Assembly (NCBI RefSeq): GCF_030408815.1
Contig: NZ_CP047355.1
Location: 2,294,001-2,358,000 of the forward strand
Reading direction: 5' to 3'
Source: Corynebacterium freiburgense
GTDB taxonomy: Bacteria; Actinomycetota; Actinomycetes; Mycobacteriales; Mycobacteriaceae
Length of the DNA: 64,000 nt
Shown here: in pieces, positions 47,923 to 60,955 of the stretch
How positions within the stretch are numbered: position 1 is the first letter of the stretch
Layout of the letters: the number at the start of each line of letters is the position of its first letter
Made by a program: the position numbers and the translations under genes
Notes under the pieces: generated by a model
Seen by the model: only the letters and a program-made list of their open reading frames with translations
Told to the model about the DNA's origin: nothing
The model's database searches: none

Positions 47923-48363
47923 TTATTTTCCTCGCAATAGAATAGCCTTTTCATCATTGCGGATTGGGCGAGGCATACCGGTGGCCATATCAATAAGCAC
48001 CTGCGTGCAAATAATCACGCAGCAGGGCTTGCCAAATCGGTCTTTTACCCGCTGTGTAGTGGCAAATGAAGTTTTGCCAACATAGGTGACCTGGGTATCA
48101 ACTTCCACTACTTCCGTATCCGGCAAAATCGGCCGCAAATAATCTACCTCAAGGTGGCGGATAAACACCGCCGGAAGCTCTTCTAACTCCCCGCTACCAA
48201 ACCCATCAGCCGCGAATTTCGCACGCGCCTCATGCGCCAACTCAATATATGCAGCATTATTAACGTGACCAAAGCGATCAAAGTCCGACCAACGCAGTTT
48301 CACCTTACTAGTGTGAATCAGACCGCCTTCAACCTGCCCAGACTTTACTGTAGCTTCAGCCAT
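47923..48363 (-). CDS. Acyl-CoA thioesterase, 4HBT family
   Basis: A 146-residue hotdog-fold thioesterase. The motif RWSDFDRFGHVNNAAYIEL carries the active-site Asp and the GHVNN turn of the 4-hydroxybenzoyl-CoA thioesterase family. It hydrolyses an acyl-CoA; the substrate is unknown. ATG 48363 is taken as start, but TTG 48369 has the better spacing from AAGGA, which would add two residues. It precedes the conserved protein gene above in a two-gene operon. Confidence 0.82.
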   Translation of the reverse strand: MAEATVKSGQVEGGLIHTSKVKLRWSDFDRFGHVNNAAYIELAHEARAKFAADGFGSGELEELPAVFIRHLEVDYLRPILPDTEVVEVDTQVTYVGKTSFATTQRVKDRFGKPCCVIICTQVLIDMATGMPRPIRNDEKAILLRGK

Positions 48364-48528
48364 TGCCAATAGTTTCCTTCCATACGTGGATGTGCAGCTC
48401 AGATAACCCCACAGGGTACACCGAAAGACTTACCTAAGTTACCAAACTAGATAACTTTTGCAAAGGAAAGCATAGCAACCATGAATGCATAATCCCACAT
48501 GCCTCTTTGCCTCTTGCCTCTTTGCCTC

Positions 48529-48559
48529 TTGCCCTGGAGTGCACTCTAACGAATAAGCT
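48529..48559 (+). promoter_or_regulatory. MerR-type promoter with 19-base spacer
   Basis: TTGCCC (-35, 48529-48534), a 19-base spacer that contains the palindrome GAGTGCACTC, and TAAGCT (-10, 48554-48559). The over-long spacer with a dyad inside is the form of promoters activated by MerR-family regulators. The ATG of the regulator follows 7 bases later, so the mRNA is probably leaderless. A short tandem of TGCCTCTT units lies just upstream. Confidence 0.7.
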
Positions 48560-48566
48560 CGGCCGC

Positions 48567-49016
48567 ATGAGCAGCGACATGGGCGCCGACATGGGCATTT
48601 CAGAAATCTCGAATATTACTGGGCTAAGCCAAGACACACTGCGTTGGTACGAACGCCAAGGCATTATCCCGGCAATTACCCGCAGCTCTGATGGCCGACG
48701 CTGCTATAGCGAAACAGATGCCCGAATCATTCAACTTATTGTGCGGTTACGTCGCACCGGTATGCCACTTGCCGATATCCGCAGATTCCGCAATCTACTT
48801 ATTGGAGGTGCCGCCACCCATGGTCGCCGCATGGCACTGCTGCAAAAACATAAAAAGCATCTAGAAGCCCATATTTCAGAGCTCCAGCAAGATTTACGGA
48901 ATCTTAATGACAAAATAGCCCACTACCAAAGGCTTATAGAACTACAACTGGACTGCTCGGAACAACCAATTACAGATCCCAAGACTCTACAGGAACAACG
49001 GAGAACAGATATATGA
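48567..49016 (+). CDS. MerR-family transcriptional regulator
   Basis: A 149-residue regulator. The N-terminal MerR domain has MGISEISNITGLSQDTLRWY, then ERQGIIPAITRSSDGRRCYS; a coiled coil follows (LLQKHKKHLEAHISELQQDL) and ends the chain. Only one Cys lies in the effector end, so a metal-binding type is unlikely. It likely controls its own promoter and the aldo/keto reductase whose start overlaps its stop. ATG 48567 fits the leaderless promoter; upstream in-frame starts would run through the promoter. Confidence 0.88.
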   Translation: MSSDMGADMGISEISNITGLSQDTLRWYERQGIIPAITRSSDGRRCYSETDARIIQLIVRLRRTGMPLADIRRFRNLLIGGAATHGRRMALLQKHKKHLEAHISELQQDLRNLNDKIAHYQRLIELQLDCSEQPITDPKTLQEQRRTDI

Positions 49017-50050
49017 ATATTCCAAAGATCCATCTTGGAAACGGCCTTCAAGTCAGCGCCATTGGCTTCGGCGGCATGGCACTAAGCCATGTATACGGAG
49101 GCATCGAAGAATCCGATGCTGAACAAACCCTGGAAAAAGTCATTGATATGGGAATTACTTTTATTGATACCGCCGATGTCTATGGCAAACCCCAAGCTCA
49201 CACCACTGGCCCCGCCGGCACAAACGAATTACTGATCGGCAGGGTACTGCGTAAACTGCCCGGGCGCCGTAACCACATTCAATTGGCCACCAAATTTGGC
49301 ATTACAGGCGCGCTTGCAGGCAAAAGCGCCAATCAGGTTCGTGGCGACCGTGACTATATTCACCAGTGTTGCGAGGCTTCATTACGGCGACTCGGCATTG
49401 AACACATTGACCTTTACTATATGCACCGACGGGATCTTTCCCGCCCTATCGAAGAAACCGTTGCAGCTATGGCGGAATTAGTGGACAAAGGCAAAGTCCG
49501 CCATCTAGGGCTAAGCGAAGTTACCGCTGAGGAACTTCGCGCCGCAGCAAAGATTCACCCCATCGCGGCGGTGCAAAGCGAATGGTCACTTTGGTCACGC
49601 GATGTGGAGGTACATATTGTTCCGGCGGCGCGTGAGCTTGGTACTGGCTTTGTGCCTTACGCCCCATTAGGGCGCGGGTTTCTTACCGGCACACTCACAA
49701 AAGCGGATATCCAAAACTCTATGCGTGCCGGCCAGGCAAGATTCGAAGAGTTTTTCGACGCCAACCGGGCCGCACTCGCCGCAATCGAACAGGTAGCCGC
49801 GGAGCTCGGCGCAACACCAGCCCAAATCGCATTAGCTTGGTTGCGTACCCAGGGTGAATTGCTTGGCCTGCCGGTAGTTCCAATACCCGGAAGCCGAAAA
49901 GCACACCGCATGAGTGAAAACGTTGGTTCCCTCGATATAACGCTTTCCCCCACCCATATGCATCAGCTTGATAAGGTTGCTCAACTTATTTATGGCGGCC
50001 GGAACCTTACATATAACGGACCAACATGGATTTCCAGTGGACGTGAGTAA
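49013..50050 (+). CDS. Aldo/keto reductase
   Basis: A 345-residue NADPH-dependent reductase with a TIM-barrel. FIDTADVYG holds the conserved Asp and Tyr, LATKFG the Lys and YYMHRRD the His of the catalytic tetrad; GSRKAHRMSENVGSLDI near the end binds the NADPH phosphate. It probably reduces reactive aldehydes or quinones. MerR-plus-reductase pairs of this sort often respond to such compounds; this is inferred. Coupled to the MerR gene by a four-base overlap. Confidence 0.92.
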   Translation: MNIPKIHLGNGLQVSAIGFGGMALSHVYGGIEESDAEQTLEKVIDMGITFIDTADVYGKPQAHTTGPAGTNELLIGRVLRKLPGRRNHIQLATKFGITGALAGKSANQVRGDRDYIHQCCEASLRRLGIEHIDLYYMHRRDLSRPIEETVAAMAELVDKGKVRHLGLSEVTAEELRAAAKIHPIAAVQSEWSLWSRDVEVHIVPAARELGTGFVPYAPLGRGFLTGTLTKADIQNSMRAGQARFEEFFDANRAALAAIEQVAAELGATPAQIALAWLRTQGELLGLPVVPIPGSRKAHRMSENVGSLDITLSPTHMHQLDKVAQLIYGGRNLTYNGPTWISSGRE

Positions 50051-50088
50051 CCCCACGGCTTTTGCATATTTTCAATAGTCCGTGGGGT
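50050..50088. terminator. Terminator between converging genes
   Basis: ACCCCACGG (50050-50058) and CCGTGGGGT (50080-50088) form a perfect 9-bp stem with a T-rich 21-base loop, between the aldo/keto reductase and ettA 3' ends. Confidence 0.55.
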
Positions 50089-50110
50089 CAGTTAAACAGA
50101 GGCGCTTGGT

Positions 50111-51781
50111 CTAGCGGGTAAGCTTGCGGTGCGTTACCCGAGATGGCCGAGCTGCATCCGCACCAAGCCGCTCTACCTTGTTCTTTTCATATTCTTCGAA
50201 GTTTCCTTCAAACCAGAACCACTTGCCTTCTTCCACATTGCCTTCCCAGGCAAGAATATGGGTACAGGTACGGTCCAGGAACCAACGGTCGTGAGAAATC
50301 ACAACGGCACAGCCCGGGAATTGTTGCAATGCGTTTTCCAGGGAGGACAGAGTTTCCACATCGAGGTCGTTGGTGGGCTCGTCCAGCAGAATCAGGTTGC
50401 CGCCCTGCTTAAGGGTAAGCGCCAGATTTAACCGGTTGCGTTCACCACCGGATAGCACCTTGGCTGGTTTTTGCTGGTCAGGACCTTTAAAGCCAAAAGC
50501 CGAAAGGTATGCACGGGACGGCATTTCATTTTGACCAACATGGATATAGTCAAGGCCGTCTGACACTACTTCCCAAACGGTTTTTTCACCGTCGATATTT
50601 TCGCGCCCTTGGTCCACATAGGAAAGCTGTACCGTTTGGCCAACTTTCACATCACCGGAGTCTGGCTGCTCAAGACCAACAATGGTTTTAAAGAGCGTGG
50701 ATTTACCCACACCATTCGGGCCGATAACGCCAACAATGCCGTTGCGCGGCAAGGTAAAGGATAGGTCTTTAATAAGGATCCGACCATCAAATCCTTTATG
50801 AAGATTGGAAACCTCCACTACCTGAGAACCAAGACGCGGCGGTGTTGGAATCTGAATTTCTTCAAAGTCAAGCTTCTTGTATTTCTCGGCTTCCGCAACC
50901 ATTTCCTCATAACGTTGCAAGCGAGCCTTGTTTTTCGCCTGGCGTGCCTTTGCCCCAGAACGAACCCATGCGAGTTCTTCCTTTAGGCGGCGCTGCAATT
51001 TCTGGTCTTTCTTTCCAGCAACTTCAAGACGCTCAGCTTTTTTCTCCAGGTAGGTGGAGTAATTACCCTCATAGGGGTACAGCTTTCCGCGGTCTACTTC
51101 ACAAATCCATTGGGCCACATGGTCCAAGAAGTAGCGGTCGTGGGTAACTGCCAGTACAGCGCCCGGGTACTTGGCCAGGTGCTGTTCCAGCCACAGTACA
51201 GACTCCGCATCAAGGTGGTTTGTCGGCTCATCAAGAAGCAATAAGTCCGGCTCAGATAACAATAACTTCGCTAATGCTACTCGACGCCGCTCACCTCCCG
51301 AAAGGTGCGTCACAGGTTCATCGCCTGGGGGGCACCGCAATGCATCTAATGCCTGCTCGATCTTGGAATCAATTTCCCAAGCTTCGGCAGCATCAAGCTC
51401 TTCCTGCAGTTTGCCCATTTCTTCCATGAGCTCGTCGGTGTAATTAGTGGCCATTTCCTCGGCAATAGCCTCAAACCGCTGCTTTTTTTGGAAGATTTCT
51501 CCAAGACCTTCTTCAACGTTCTGCCGAACCGTCTTTTCCTCATTTAAAGGGGGTTCCTGCAGCAAGATACCAACAGTGGCACCTGGTTCAAGATAAGCAT
51601 CACCATTAGAAGGCTGATCAATTCCAGCCATAATCTTTAAAATCGAAGACTTACCTGCACCGTTTGGCCCGACAACACCAATCTTGGCACCCGGGTAAAA
51701 CGCCATGGTGACATTATCCAAGATGAGTTTGTCGCCGTGGGCTTTGCGCACGTTTTTCATCGTGTAGATGAACTCGCCCAT
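50111..51781 (-). CDS. ettA: Energy-dependent translational throttle protein EttA (ABC-F)
   Basis: A 556-residue ABC-F protein with two ATPase domains and no membrane part. Walker A motifs are GPNGAGKSS and GPNGVGKST; signatures are LSGGERRRV and LSGGERNRL; Walker B motifs are LLLLDEPTNHLD and LILLDEPTNDLD. An arm insertion lies in domain 1 and the interdomain linker is basic and helical. It binds the ribosomal E site and adjusts the first elongation steps to the ATP level. A single gene. Confidence 0.94.
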   Translation of the reverse strand: MGEFIYTMKNVRKAHGDKLILDNVTMAFYPGAKIGVVGPNGAGKSSILKIMAGIDQPSNGDAYLEPGATVGILLQEPPLNEEKTVRQNVEEGLGEIFQKKQRFEAIAEEMATNYTDELMEEMGKLQEELDAAEAWEIDSKIEQALDALRCPPGDEPVTHLSGGERRRVALAKLLLSEPDLLLLDEPTNHLDAESVLWLEQHLAKYPGAVLAVTHDRYFLDHVAQWICEVDRGKLYPYEGNYSTYLEKKAERLEVAGKKDQKLQRRLKEELAWVRSGAKARQAKNKARLQRYEEMVAEAEKYKKLDFEEIQIPTPPRLGSQVVEVSNLHKGFDGRILIKDLSFTLPRNGIVGVIGPNGVGKSTLFKTIVGLEQPDSGDVKVGQTVQLSYVDQGRENIDGEKTVWEVVSDGLDYIHVGQNEMPSRAYLSAFGFKGPDQQKPAKVLSGGERNRLNLALTLKQGGNLILLDEPTNDLDVETLSSLENALQQFPGCAVVISHDRWFLDRTCTHILAWEGNVEEGKWFWFEGNFEEYEKNKVERLGADAARPSRVTHRKLTR

Positions 51782-52149
51782 ATCTCCCCTTACAAATAAT
51801 AGAAATTACGGTTGGAACAAATGAAAACTTTGAATACCCAAGGATAAGACTCGGCATCAATCACATCAAAGGGTACCGCACGAACCATTGCCCGCCCGAA
51901 TACAGTTTGAACTGCTCCCCGTTTGTTGGACTGCACTGTACCAGGTTTGGGACTGGCTTGGCTTTTTGAGGGATCTCTGTGGCTGACCTCAAGGCCCCTT
52001 TGTGGCTGGTGTGACCTTTGGGAACATTGGGGCTTGCGTGACTGTGGTGTTCCGGATTCCGCTGGACTGGGCTGATGAAGGCCTGGTTTTGGCTTCGTTT
52101 TGGCCGGTGGCTTGGTTGTGTGCTTGTGGTGAGCTGGGATTTACTTAAG

Positions 52150-52724
52150 GCTGGTTGGTCTTTTTTGGCGCTGGCTGGGCGTGTTGTCACAGATTCCATT
52201 TTTTCGGCGGATTTTATGGAATCTGCGACACGATAGGTAGGGAACCTGTCACAAATTCCTTTTTTTTCGTTGTTTTTCGTTGTTTTTATGGAATCTGCGA
52301 CAAACCCCAGGTCAACGATTGTGTACAATGTTGGTTGCTGTCACAAATTCCATTTTTTCAGGCGATTTTATGGAATCCGTGACAGTAGGACTGAAAACAT
52401 CACTAGTTCAATAGGGTGAGCCTATCAAACACCCCGGAAAGCGGCCCGAAGGCTCGGGAAACCACCCAACTCACCCCGAAAACCCTGGATTTTCTGCCGA
52501 TCCGCGCCGAAAACCAGGCAGATCTGACACCCCACCACCCCGAAATCAGGCAGATTTCACATCACCCACAACCCACCACCACATTTCCCCAGCTCACACC
52601 ACAAGACCAGAAGCCCACAACACAAATCTGCCTACCCTGGTCCTTTCCGCACCTACCCAAACCCACCCACCCCCCAAAAAAGCACCATAGAACAACAAGC
52701 CAGTCCGACCTCCGGGGGGCAAGT
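52150..52724. repeat. Composite dispersed repeat, copy 2
   Basis: Matches copy 1 (24405-25092) in order and orientation: three hairpins, GTAGGACTGAAAACATCACT, CACCCCGGAAAGCGG, AGGCAGAT motifs at about 52518 and 52549, the C/A-rich end with AAAAAAGCACCAT and CAGTCCGACCTCC. It is shorter in the right half, and the second hairpin has an expanded T-rich loop (TTTTTCGTTG duplicated). The rest of 51782-52730 holds no gene; the part left of 52150 is not repeated in the window. Confidence 0.85.
52185..52384. repeat. Three tandem hairpins (copy 2)
   Basis: Arms at 52185-52199 with 52216-52230; about 52247-52260 with 52288-52302; and 52339-52353 with 52370-52384. They are the same TGTCACA-G/A-ATTCCAT / ATGGAATCYGYGACA pairs as in copy 1. 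Confidence 0.8.
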
Positions 52725-52730
52725 TTAGTT

Positions 52731-53255
52731 TTATCCGCTTACCGCACGGAGCGCAGAATCCTGGTTGCGTTGTGTATCCAATTCAGCAGCTGCATCGCCT
52801 TCTGGTTTTGTAAGGTCTCGATCATAGGCGTTGCTCGCCTCCGGGTTAAACACTTTTGGTGCCGCCACCCGCCGATCACCCACAGCAGTCACTGGCACCG
52901 TGGGCAGGGAATTGACGGTATACCTATTTAAATCCACCCCAACATGTGCTGCTTTCAACACAATCCGTGATTGTTTTATCCCGTCTTTATCGGTCCATTC
53001 ACTTGTTACAAAAATTCCTGTTGCAATAACTGACATGCCCATTTTAAGACTCATTTTTACATTTCGAGCTAATTGGGACCAGCATTCCACACCGATGTAA
53101 AGAGTGTCGTAGCTTTCCCACTCATTGGTTTTTTCATTGAGCCGCCGCCTACTTGAGGCAATTCGAAAACGCACAATCTCCGATCCCGTATTTAATTTTG
53201 TAATCACCGGATTCCCCACAACTTGGCCGGTTACTGTCACACTTTGCTGTGCCAT
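52731..53255 (-). CDS. Single-stranded DNA-binding protein (SSB-like)
   Basis: A 174-residue protein whose first about 110 residues form an SSB OB-fold: SVTVTGQVVGNPVITKLNTG, then VRFRIASSRRR and WESYDTLYIGVECWSQLARN and a final VLKAAHVGVDLNRY. The C-terminal part is acidic but lacks the usual DDxPF tip, so it is probably not the main replicative SSB but the second, accessory SSB of Actinobacteria (compare SsbB, linked to competence or segregation). ATG 53255 is chosen by the SSB N-terminus and an AAGGA upstream. Its 3' end abuts the composite repeat. Confidence 0.8.
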   Translation of the reverse strand: MAQQSVTVTGQVVGNPVITKLNTGSEIVRFRIASSRRRLNEKTNEWESYDTLYIGVECWSQLARNVKMSLKMGMSVIATGIFVTSEWTDKDGIKQSRIVLKAAHVGVDLNRYTVNSLPTVPVTAVGDRRVAAPKVFNPEASNAYDRDLTKPEGDAAAELDTQRNQDSALRAVSG

Positions 53256-53344
53256 ATTCCCTATTCCTTTACATGCAATGCGTACTCTTTCACCTCCACC
53301 ATGAACCAAAAACAGGCCTTGACCTAGTACCTTCCGAAACACAA

Positions 53345-53388
53345 TGCAGCACTTGTGGAGAACTCCTGGTTTTTCCACAAGTGCTGCA
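53345..53388 (-). terminator. Terminator after copD/ctaG gene
   Basis: GCAGCACTTGTGGA and TCCACAAGTGCTGC (perfect 14-bp, 53346-53359 with 53374-53387, extended one more pair on the outside) with a 14-base loop, about 70 bases after the copD/ctaG stop on the minus strand. Confidence 0.6.
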
Positions 53389-53455
53389 CGCTCAATAGAT
53401 CTAGAGCTTGACTTTTCCGCAGTAATACGGCAATGCACAAGCCTCGCCCACTGTA

Positions 53456-55519
53456 CTATTTGCGGATGTCTTTTTCGTAGTACTCCTCAAAAGGATTCGA
53501 ACCCGCATTCATTTTTGCCAGCATGGCATTATAGGCTTCCATATCTGCATCATCAGTCTCGTCTGCACGCCGGTCATATGTACGCATTTGGCGGCGATCA
53601 TCTTTATACCAAGCCAATACTAATGCGCCGAATACAATTACCAGCGGGAATTGTCCGGAAGCCCATGCAATACCACCACCAACATTTTGGTCGTGCAGTA
53701 GATTAAGCTCCCATGGCAGCCCGAGTGTGGAATAGAATTCTTCCGCCAAGATTGTCTGCATTTGCATGAGTGTGACACCAAACCACATATGGAATGGCAG
53801 CGAGCCTGTAAGCCAAGCAAGCTTGCCCATTGGGTTTTGGCGAACTGGGACTGGATCCACACCAATAAGTTCCCAGTAGTACATCCAGCCTGACCATAAA
53901 AAGATCACGTTCATGCCTAGGTGTCCTGCGTGCTCAGAAACTGCGACATCATAGAGCGGGGTGAGGTACAAGATATAGAAAATAATCAAAAACTGCAGGG
54001 TATTTACGGCCGGGATAGTAAGGAATCGAACGATCGGATTATCCATGGCAACTTCCAGCCATTCTCTAGGGCCGGGACGGCCAGGCGTACCCGGTTCCAA
54101 GGCATCGAGCCATAGAGTAAGTGGGCCGCCAAGTGCCCAGAATACGGGCACCCCCATGGAAAGGATCATATGGCCCACCATGTGCATGGAGAACGTGGCA
54201 GGCATATTCATACCAATTCCAGAGCACATTGTGACTAGCAACATAAGGCATCCGGTAAGGAACCATGCGGTGCGGCCCCATGGCCATGCTTTGCCTTTTT
54301 GGCGAAGTTTCCATACACCCCATATGTATGCGGCGGCAAGGAGAATGGCGAGCGTGCCAAATACAATGTCGAAACGCCACATTGTCCAGACATTCCAGAT
54401 ATCTGGCTCAATATACAGTTTGTAGCCTAGCTGGATGTCCATTGTATTAAGGTCGGGTTCCCTAGGTGGAGGCGGTGGGGTCCGCCCTAGGGACACGGCC
54501 ACACCGCAAATGGCAGCCATGACCAAGACTTCTACAATGGCAACCTGCCGAAAAAGTTGTGGGTTTTCCGGCAGCCGGGGAATTGCCCATGCGCGATGCA
54601 ACCATCCGAAACCAGCCAGTAGAATCACACCCACAAATTTGGCGGTAATCAAGAGCCCATAGTCTGTGGTGAACCAATCAGAAAACTCAATGCGAATTGC
54701 AGCATTTATCAATCCGGAAAGCGACATAACAATAACCGCCACTAAAGCAATGCGAGAATATCTGGCCACTGCGATATGAATATCCGGCCCACGGCGCAAA
54801 CCGTGTGCAATAAGTGCCATAAGGCCACCGAGCCACAGCACTGTAAAAAGCACGTGCCATAAGTAGGAGTTTGTGCCATAGTCGTGGTCTCCGCCGGTAG
54901 CCGAGTGCCCCTCTAAACCCAATGGAACGATCATGAGTATCGAGCCAAACAATAATAGCGGCACCATAATCCACTTGCGCACAAATAACCCAACGGCGCC
55001 CGTGCACAGCGCAAGCAAACCCACCCAGGCCCAGGCAAGCGACGTCGATACTTGCTGTATAGCTACCCCCCAATTTTCCACGCGCAATGCCTGCGTTAGT
55101 GGTTCGCCTGAAACATCCGAAAGGTACATTGGCACCATCAGCAAACCAATCACACCAAAAAGAATTGCCGACGCCGCGCCCGTCCGCACCGCAATTGCGC
55201 CATCAACGCTTAGCTCCGCCGAGCGTAATTGATCGCTCCGCGGGGATACCAAAAACCCCGCCAATAAAAATGAACCCACGCTCAATGAAGCCAGAATCCA
55301 CCCCCCGGCGCGCAAAAACGGCAACCCGGCGGTGGTCAATGGACCTGGGTCCGGAATCCCCAAAGCCGCAAGTGAAGCTCCCAAAAACTGCCATGCAATC
55401 AAGGCACCGATCGCACCCGCAGTAAGGAAAAACACTAAAAACAACGGCCACGACGCACGCACCCGCCCGCTTTTCGACGGCGCAGCAGCAGCGGGGGTAT
55501 CCAAAGCAACGTCAGACAT
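53456..55519 (-). CDS. CopD / CtaG fusion, copper and cytochrome oxidase assembly protein
   Basis: A 687-residue membrane protein with about 15 helices. The N-terminal half is CopD-like (ending near LGRTPPPPPREPD, about residue 365), with histidines in WHVLFTVLWLGGLMALIAHGL. The C-terminal half is CtaG/Caa3_CtaG-like: MHMVGHMILSMGVPVFWALG, LSEHAGHLGMNVIFLWSGW. Such fusions in Actinobacteria move or insert copper for cytochrome c oxidase. Its role in copper delivery is inferred from family. Confidence 0.88.
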   Translation of the reverse strand: MSDVALDTPAAAAPSKSGRVRASWPLFLVFFLTAGAIGALIAWQFLGASLAALGIPDPGPLTTAGLPFLRAGGWILASLSVGSFLLAGFLVSPRSDQLRSAELSVDGAIAVRTGAASAILFGVIGLLMVPMYLSDVSGEPLTQALRVENWGVAIQQVSTSLAWAWVGLLALCTGAVGLFVRKWIMVPLLLFGSILMIVPLGLEGHSATGGDHDYGTNSYLWHVLFTVLWLGGLMALIAHGLRRGPDIHIAVARYSRIALVAVIVMSLSGLINAAIRIEFSDWFTTDYGLLITAKFVGVILLAGFGWLHRAWAIPRLPENPQLFRQVAIVEVLVMAAICGVAVSLGRTPPPPPREPDLNTMDIQLGYKLYIEPDIWNVWTMWRFDIVFGTLAILLAAAYIWGVWKLRQKGKAWPWGRTAWFLTGCLMLLVTMCSGIGMNMPATFSMHMVGHMILSMGVPVFWALGGPLTLWLDALEPGTPGRPGPREWLEVAMDNPIVRFLTIPAVNTLQFLIIFYILYLTPLYDVAVSEHAGHLGMNVIFLWSGWMYYWELIGVDPVPVRQNPMGKLAWLTGSLPFHMWFGVTLMQMQTILAEEFYSTLGLPWELNLLHDQNVGGGIAWASGQFPLVIVFGALVLAWYKDDRRQMRTYDRRADETDDADMEAYNAMLAKMNAGSNPFEEYYEKDIRK

Positions 55520-55624
55520 GCAACCAAGGGTAATAGCTTGCCCGCAACTCCCCTACTCACCACCACATTAGTGACCGCAAACGGGTGTGCGGTAAAGTTC
55601 CCAGACGAAGGATAAAACCTTCAA

Positions 55625-55698
55625 GCCTCCTTAGCTCAGTGGATTAGAGCATCCGGTTTCTACCCGGCTGGTCGCGGGTTCGAATCCTGCAGGGGGCG
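55625..55698 (+). tRNA. tRNA-Arg (anticodon TCT)
   Basis: Cloverleaf with acceptor GCCTCCT/AGGGGGC, discriminator G, anticodon loop TTTCTAC with TCT, and T-arm GCGGGTTCGAATCCTGC. CCA is not encoded; a short T-run follows (CTTTTTCTTT). Confidence 0.93.
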
Positions 55699-55744
55699 CT
55701 TTTTCTTTCAACCATAATGTGGGGTGCTGCCCTAAAGGTGAAAA

Positions 55745-59890
<4,146 letters not shown>

Positions 59891-59927
59891 CGCTGTTTCT
59901 CCTTTTATTTTTTGTAAAAATGCAAAA

Positions 59928-59992
59928 AGACCTAAGCACTACGGATAATCCGCATTGCTTAGGTCTTGCCCCGCCGAGGCAGGTCACAATCC
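59928..59992 (-). promoter_or_regulatory. RAT antiterminator site and overlapping terminator before bglF
   Basis: On the minus strand GGATTGTGACC...GGCAAGACC (59962-59992) matches the ribonucleic antiterminator site bound by BglG-type proteins. Its end overlaps the 5' arm AGACCTAAGCA of a terminator hairpin (59956-59966 with 59928-59938, perfect 11 bp), followed by TTTTT. Binding of a BglG protein to the RAT hairpin would prevent the terminator. Confidence 0.85.
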
Positions 59993-60151
59993 TTTACCCA
60001 CCAAGTGGGTAGTTATTCACTAGTATTACTGCTTCAGTCACAAAAAGCAATAAAAATGGTGGAGATCACTATAACTAAGGACTCTGTATAACACTTACCG
60101 AACGACCAGGTAGCATGTACTTCGAACTGCAGTTAAACCGGAAGGCTTCGT

Positions 60152-60955
60152 ATGTCGCTCCCCTCCCCTAGCGATTCCGCGCGGGCGCTTATCACTGGCG
60201 CTAGTCAAGGTATTGGCAAGGCCATCGCACGGGATTTAGCTAAACTCGGCCACAGTTTGATTTTAGTTGCTCGCCGTGAATATATATTGCGGGATCTTGC
60301 AGAGGAATTTACGCGACTATATGGGGTTTCTGTAGAAGTTCGACCCTGCGATTTATCTGACCGGCAAGCGCGCTCAGAATTAATTCAAGAAATCAAGCAA
60401 CGAGAAATTAATATTATTGTAAATTCTGCTGGGGTTGCTACATTTGGCCCATTTATTACACAGGATTGGGACGCCGAACAGAAACAATTTGAGCTCAATG
60501 CCACCGCCGTATTTGAGCTTACGCAGGCAGTGCTTCCGGGAATGCTAGAGCGCCACACCGGGGCGATTTTAAATGTGGGCTCAACTGCAGGGAATGTGCC
60601 TATTCCAAATAATGCAACCTATGTATTTACCAAAGCTGGAGTTAATACGTTTACGGAAGCATTGCATTATGAGCTGCGTGGTACCGGCGTAAGTTGTACA
60701 TTGCTTGCCCCTGGCCCCGTGCGGGAGGCCTATATACCACCAGAAGAAATCACAATTGTAGATCGTGTAGTACCAGGGTTTTTATGGACCACCTACGAAT
60801 CATGCTCAGTAGAAACCCTGGCCGCCCTTGCCGCTAATCGACGCCGCGTTGTGCCCGGGCCGCTGTCCAAGTTAATGCACATTATTACCGTTGTGTTCCC
60901 AACAAGCATTATCGCCCCACTGGTGGGCCGAGTGTATAAGAAAATGGATCAATAA
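60152..60955 (+). CDS. cmrA: Short-chain dehydrogenase, mycolate reductase CmrA type
   Basis: A 267-residue SDR. ALITGASQGIGKAIARDLA binds NADP, NSAGVATFGPF follows, the catalytic Ser is in NVGSTAGN, and Tyr and Lys are in ATYVFTKAGVNTF. Size and position directly before orn match Rv2509 of M. tuberculosis and CmrA of C. glutamicum, which reduce the 3-oxo-mycolate to the mature mycolic acid. The last hydrophobic stretch (IITVVFPTSIIAPLVG) fits membrane association. Assignment uses synteny as well as sequence. Confidence 0.8.
   Translation: MSLPSPSDSARALITGASQGIGKAIARDLAKLGHSLILVARREYILRDLAEEFTRLYGVSVEVRPCDLSDRQARSELIQEIKQREINIIVNSAGVATFGPFITQDWDAEQKQFELNATAVFELTQAVLPGMLERHTGAILNVGSTAGNVPIPNNATYVFTKAGVNTFTEALHYELRGTGVSCTLLAPGPVREAYIPPEEITIVDRVVPGFLWTTYESCSVETLAALAANRRRVVPGPLSKLMHIITVVFPTSIIAPLVGRVYKKMDQ

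Noticed and set aside
51861..52328. 155-codon minus-strand frame in the gap after ettA
   Set aside because: It crosses the composite repeat hairpins and shows repeat-derived low-complexity sequence; no ribosome site.
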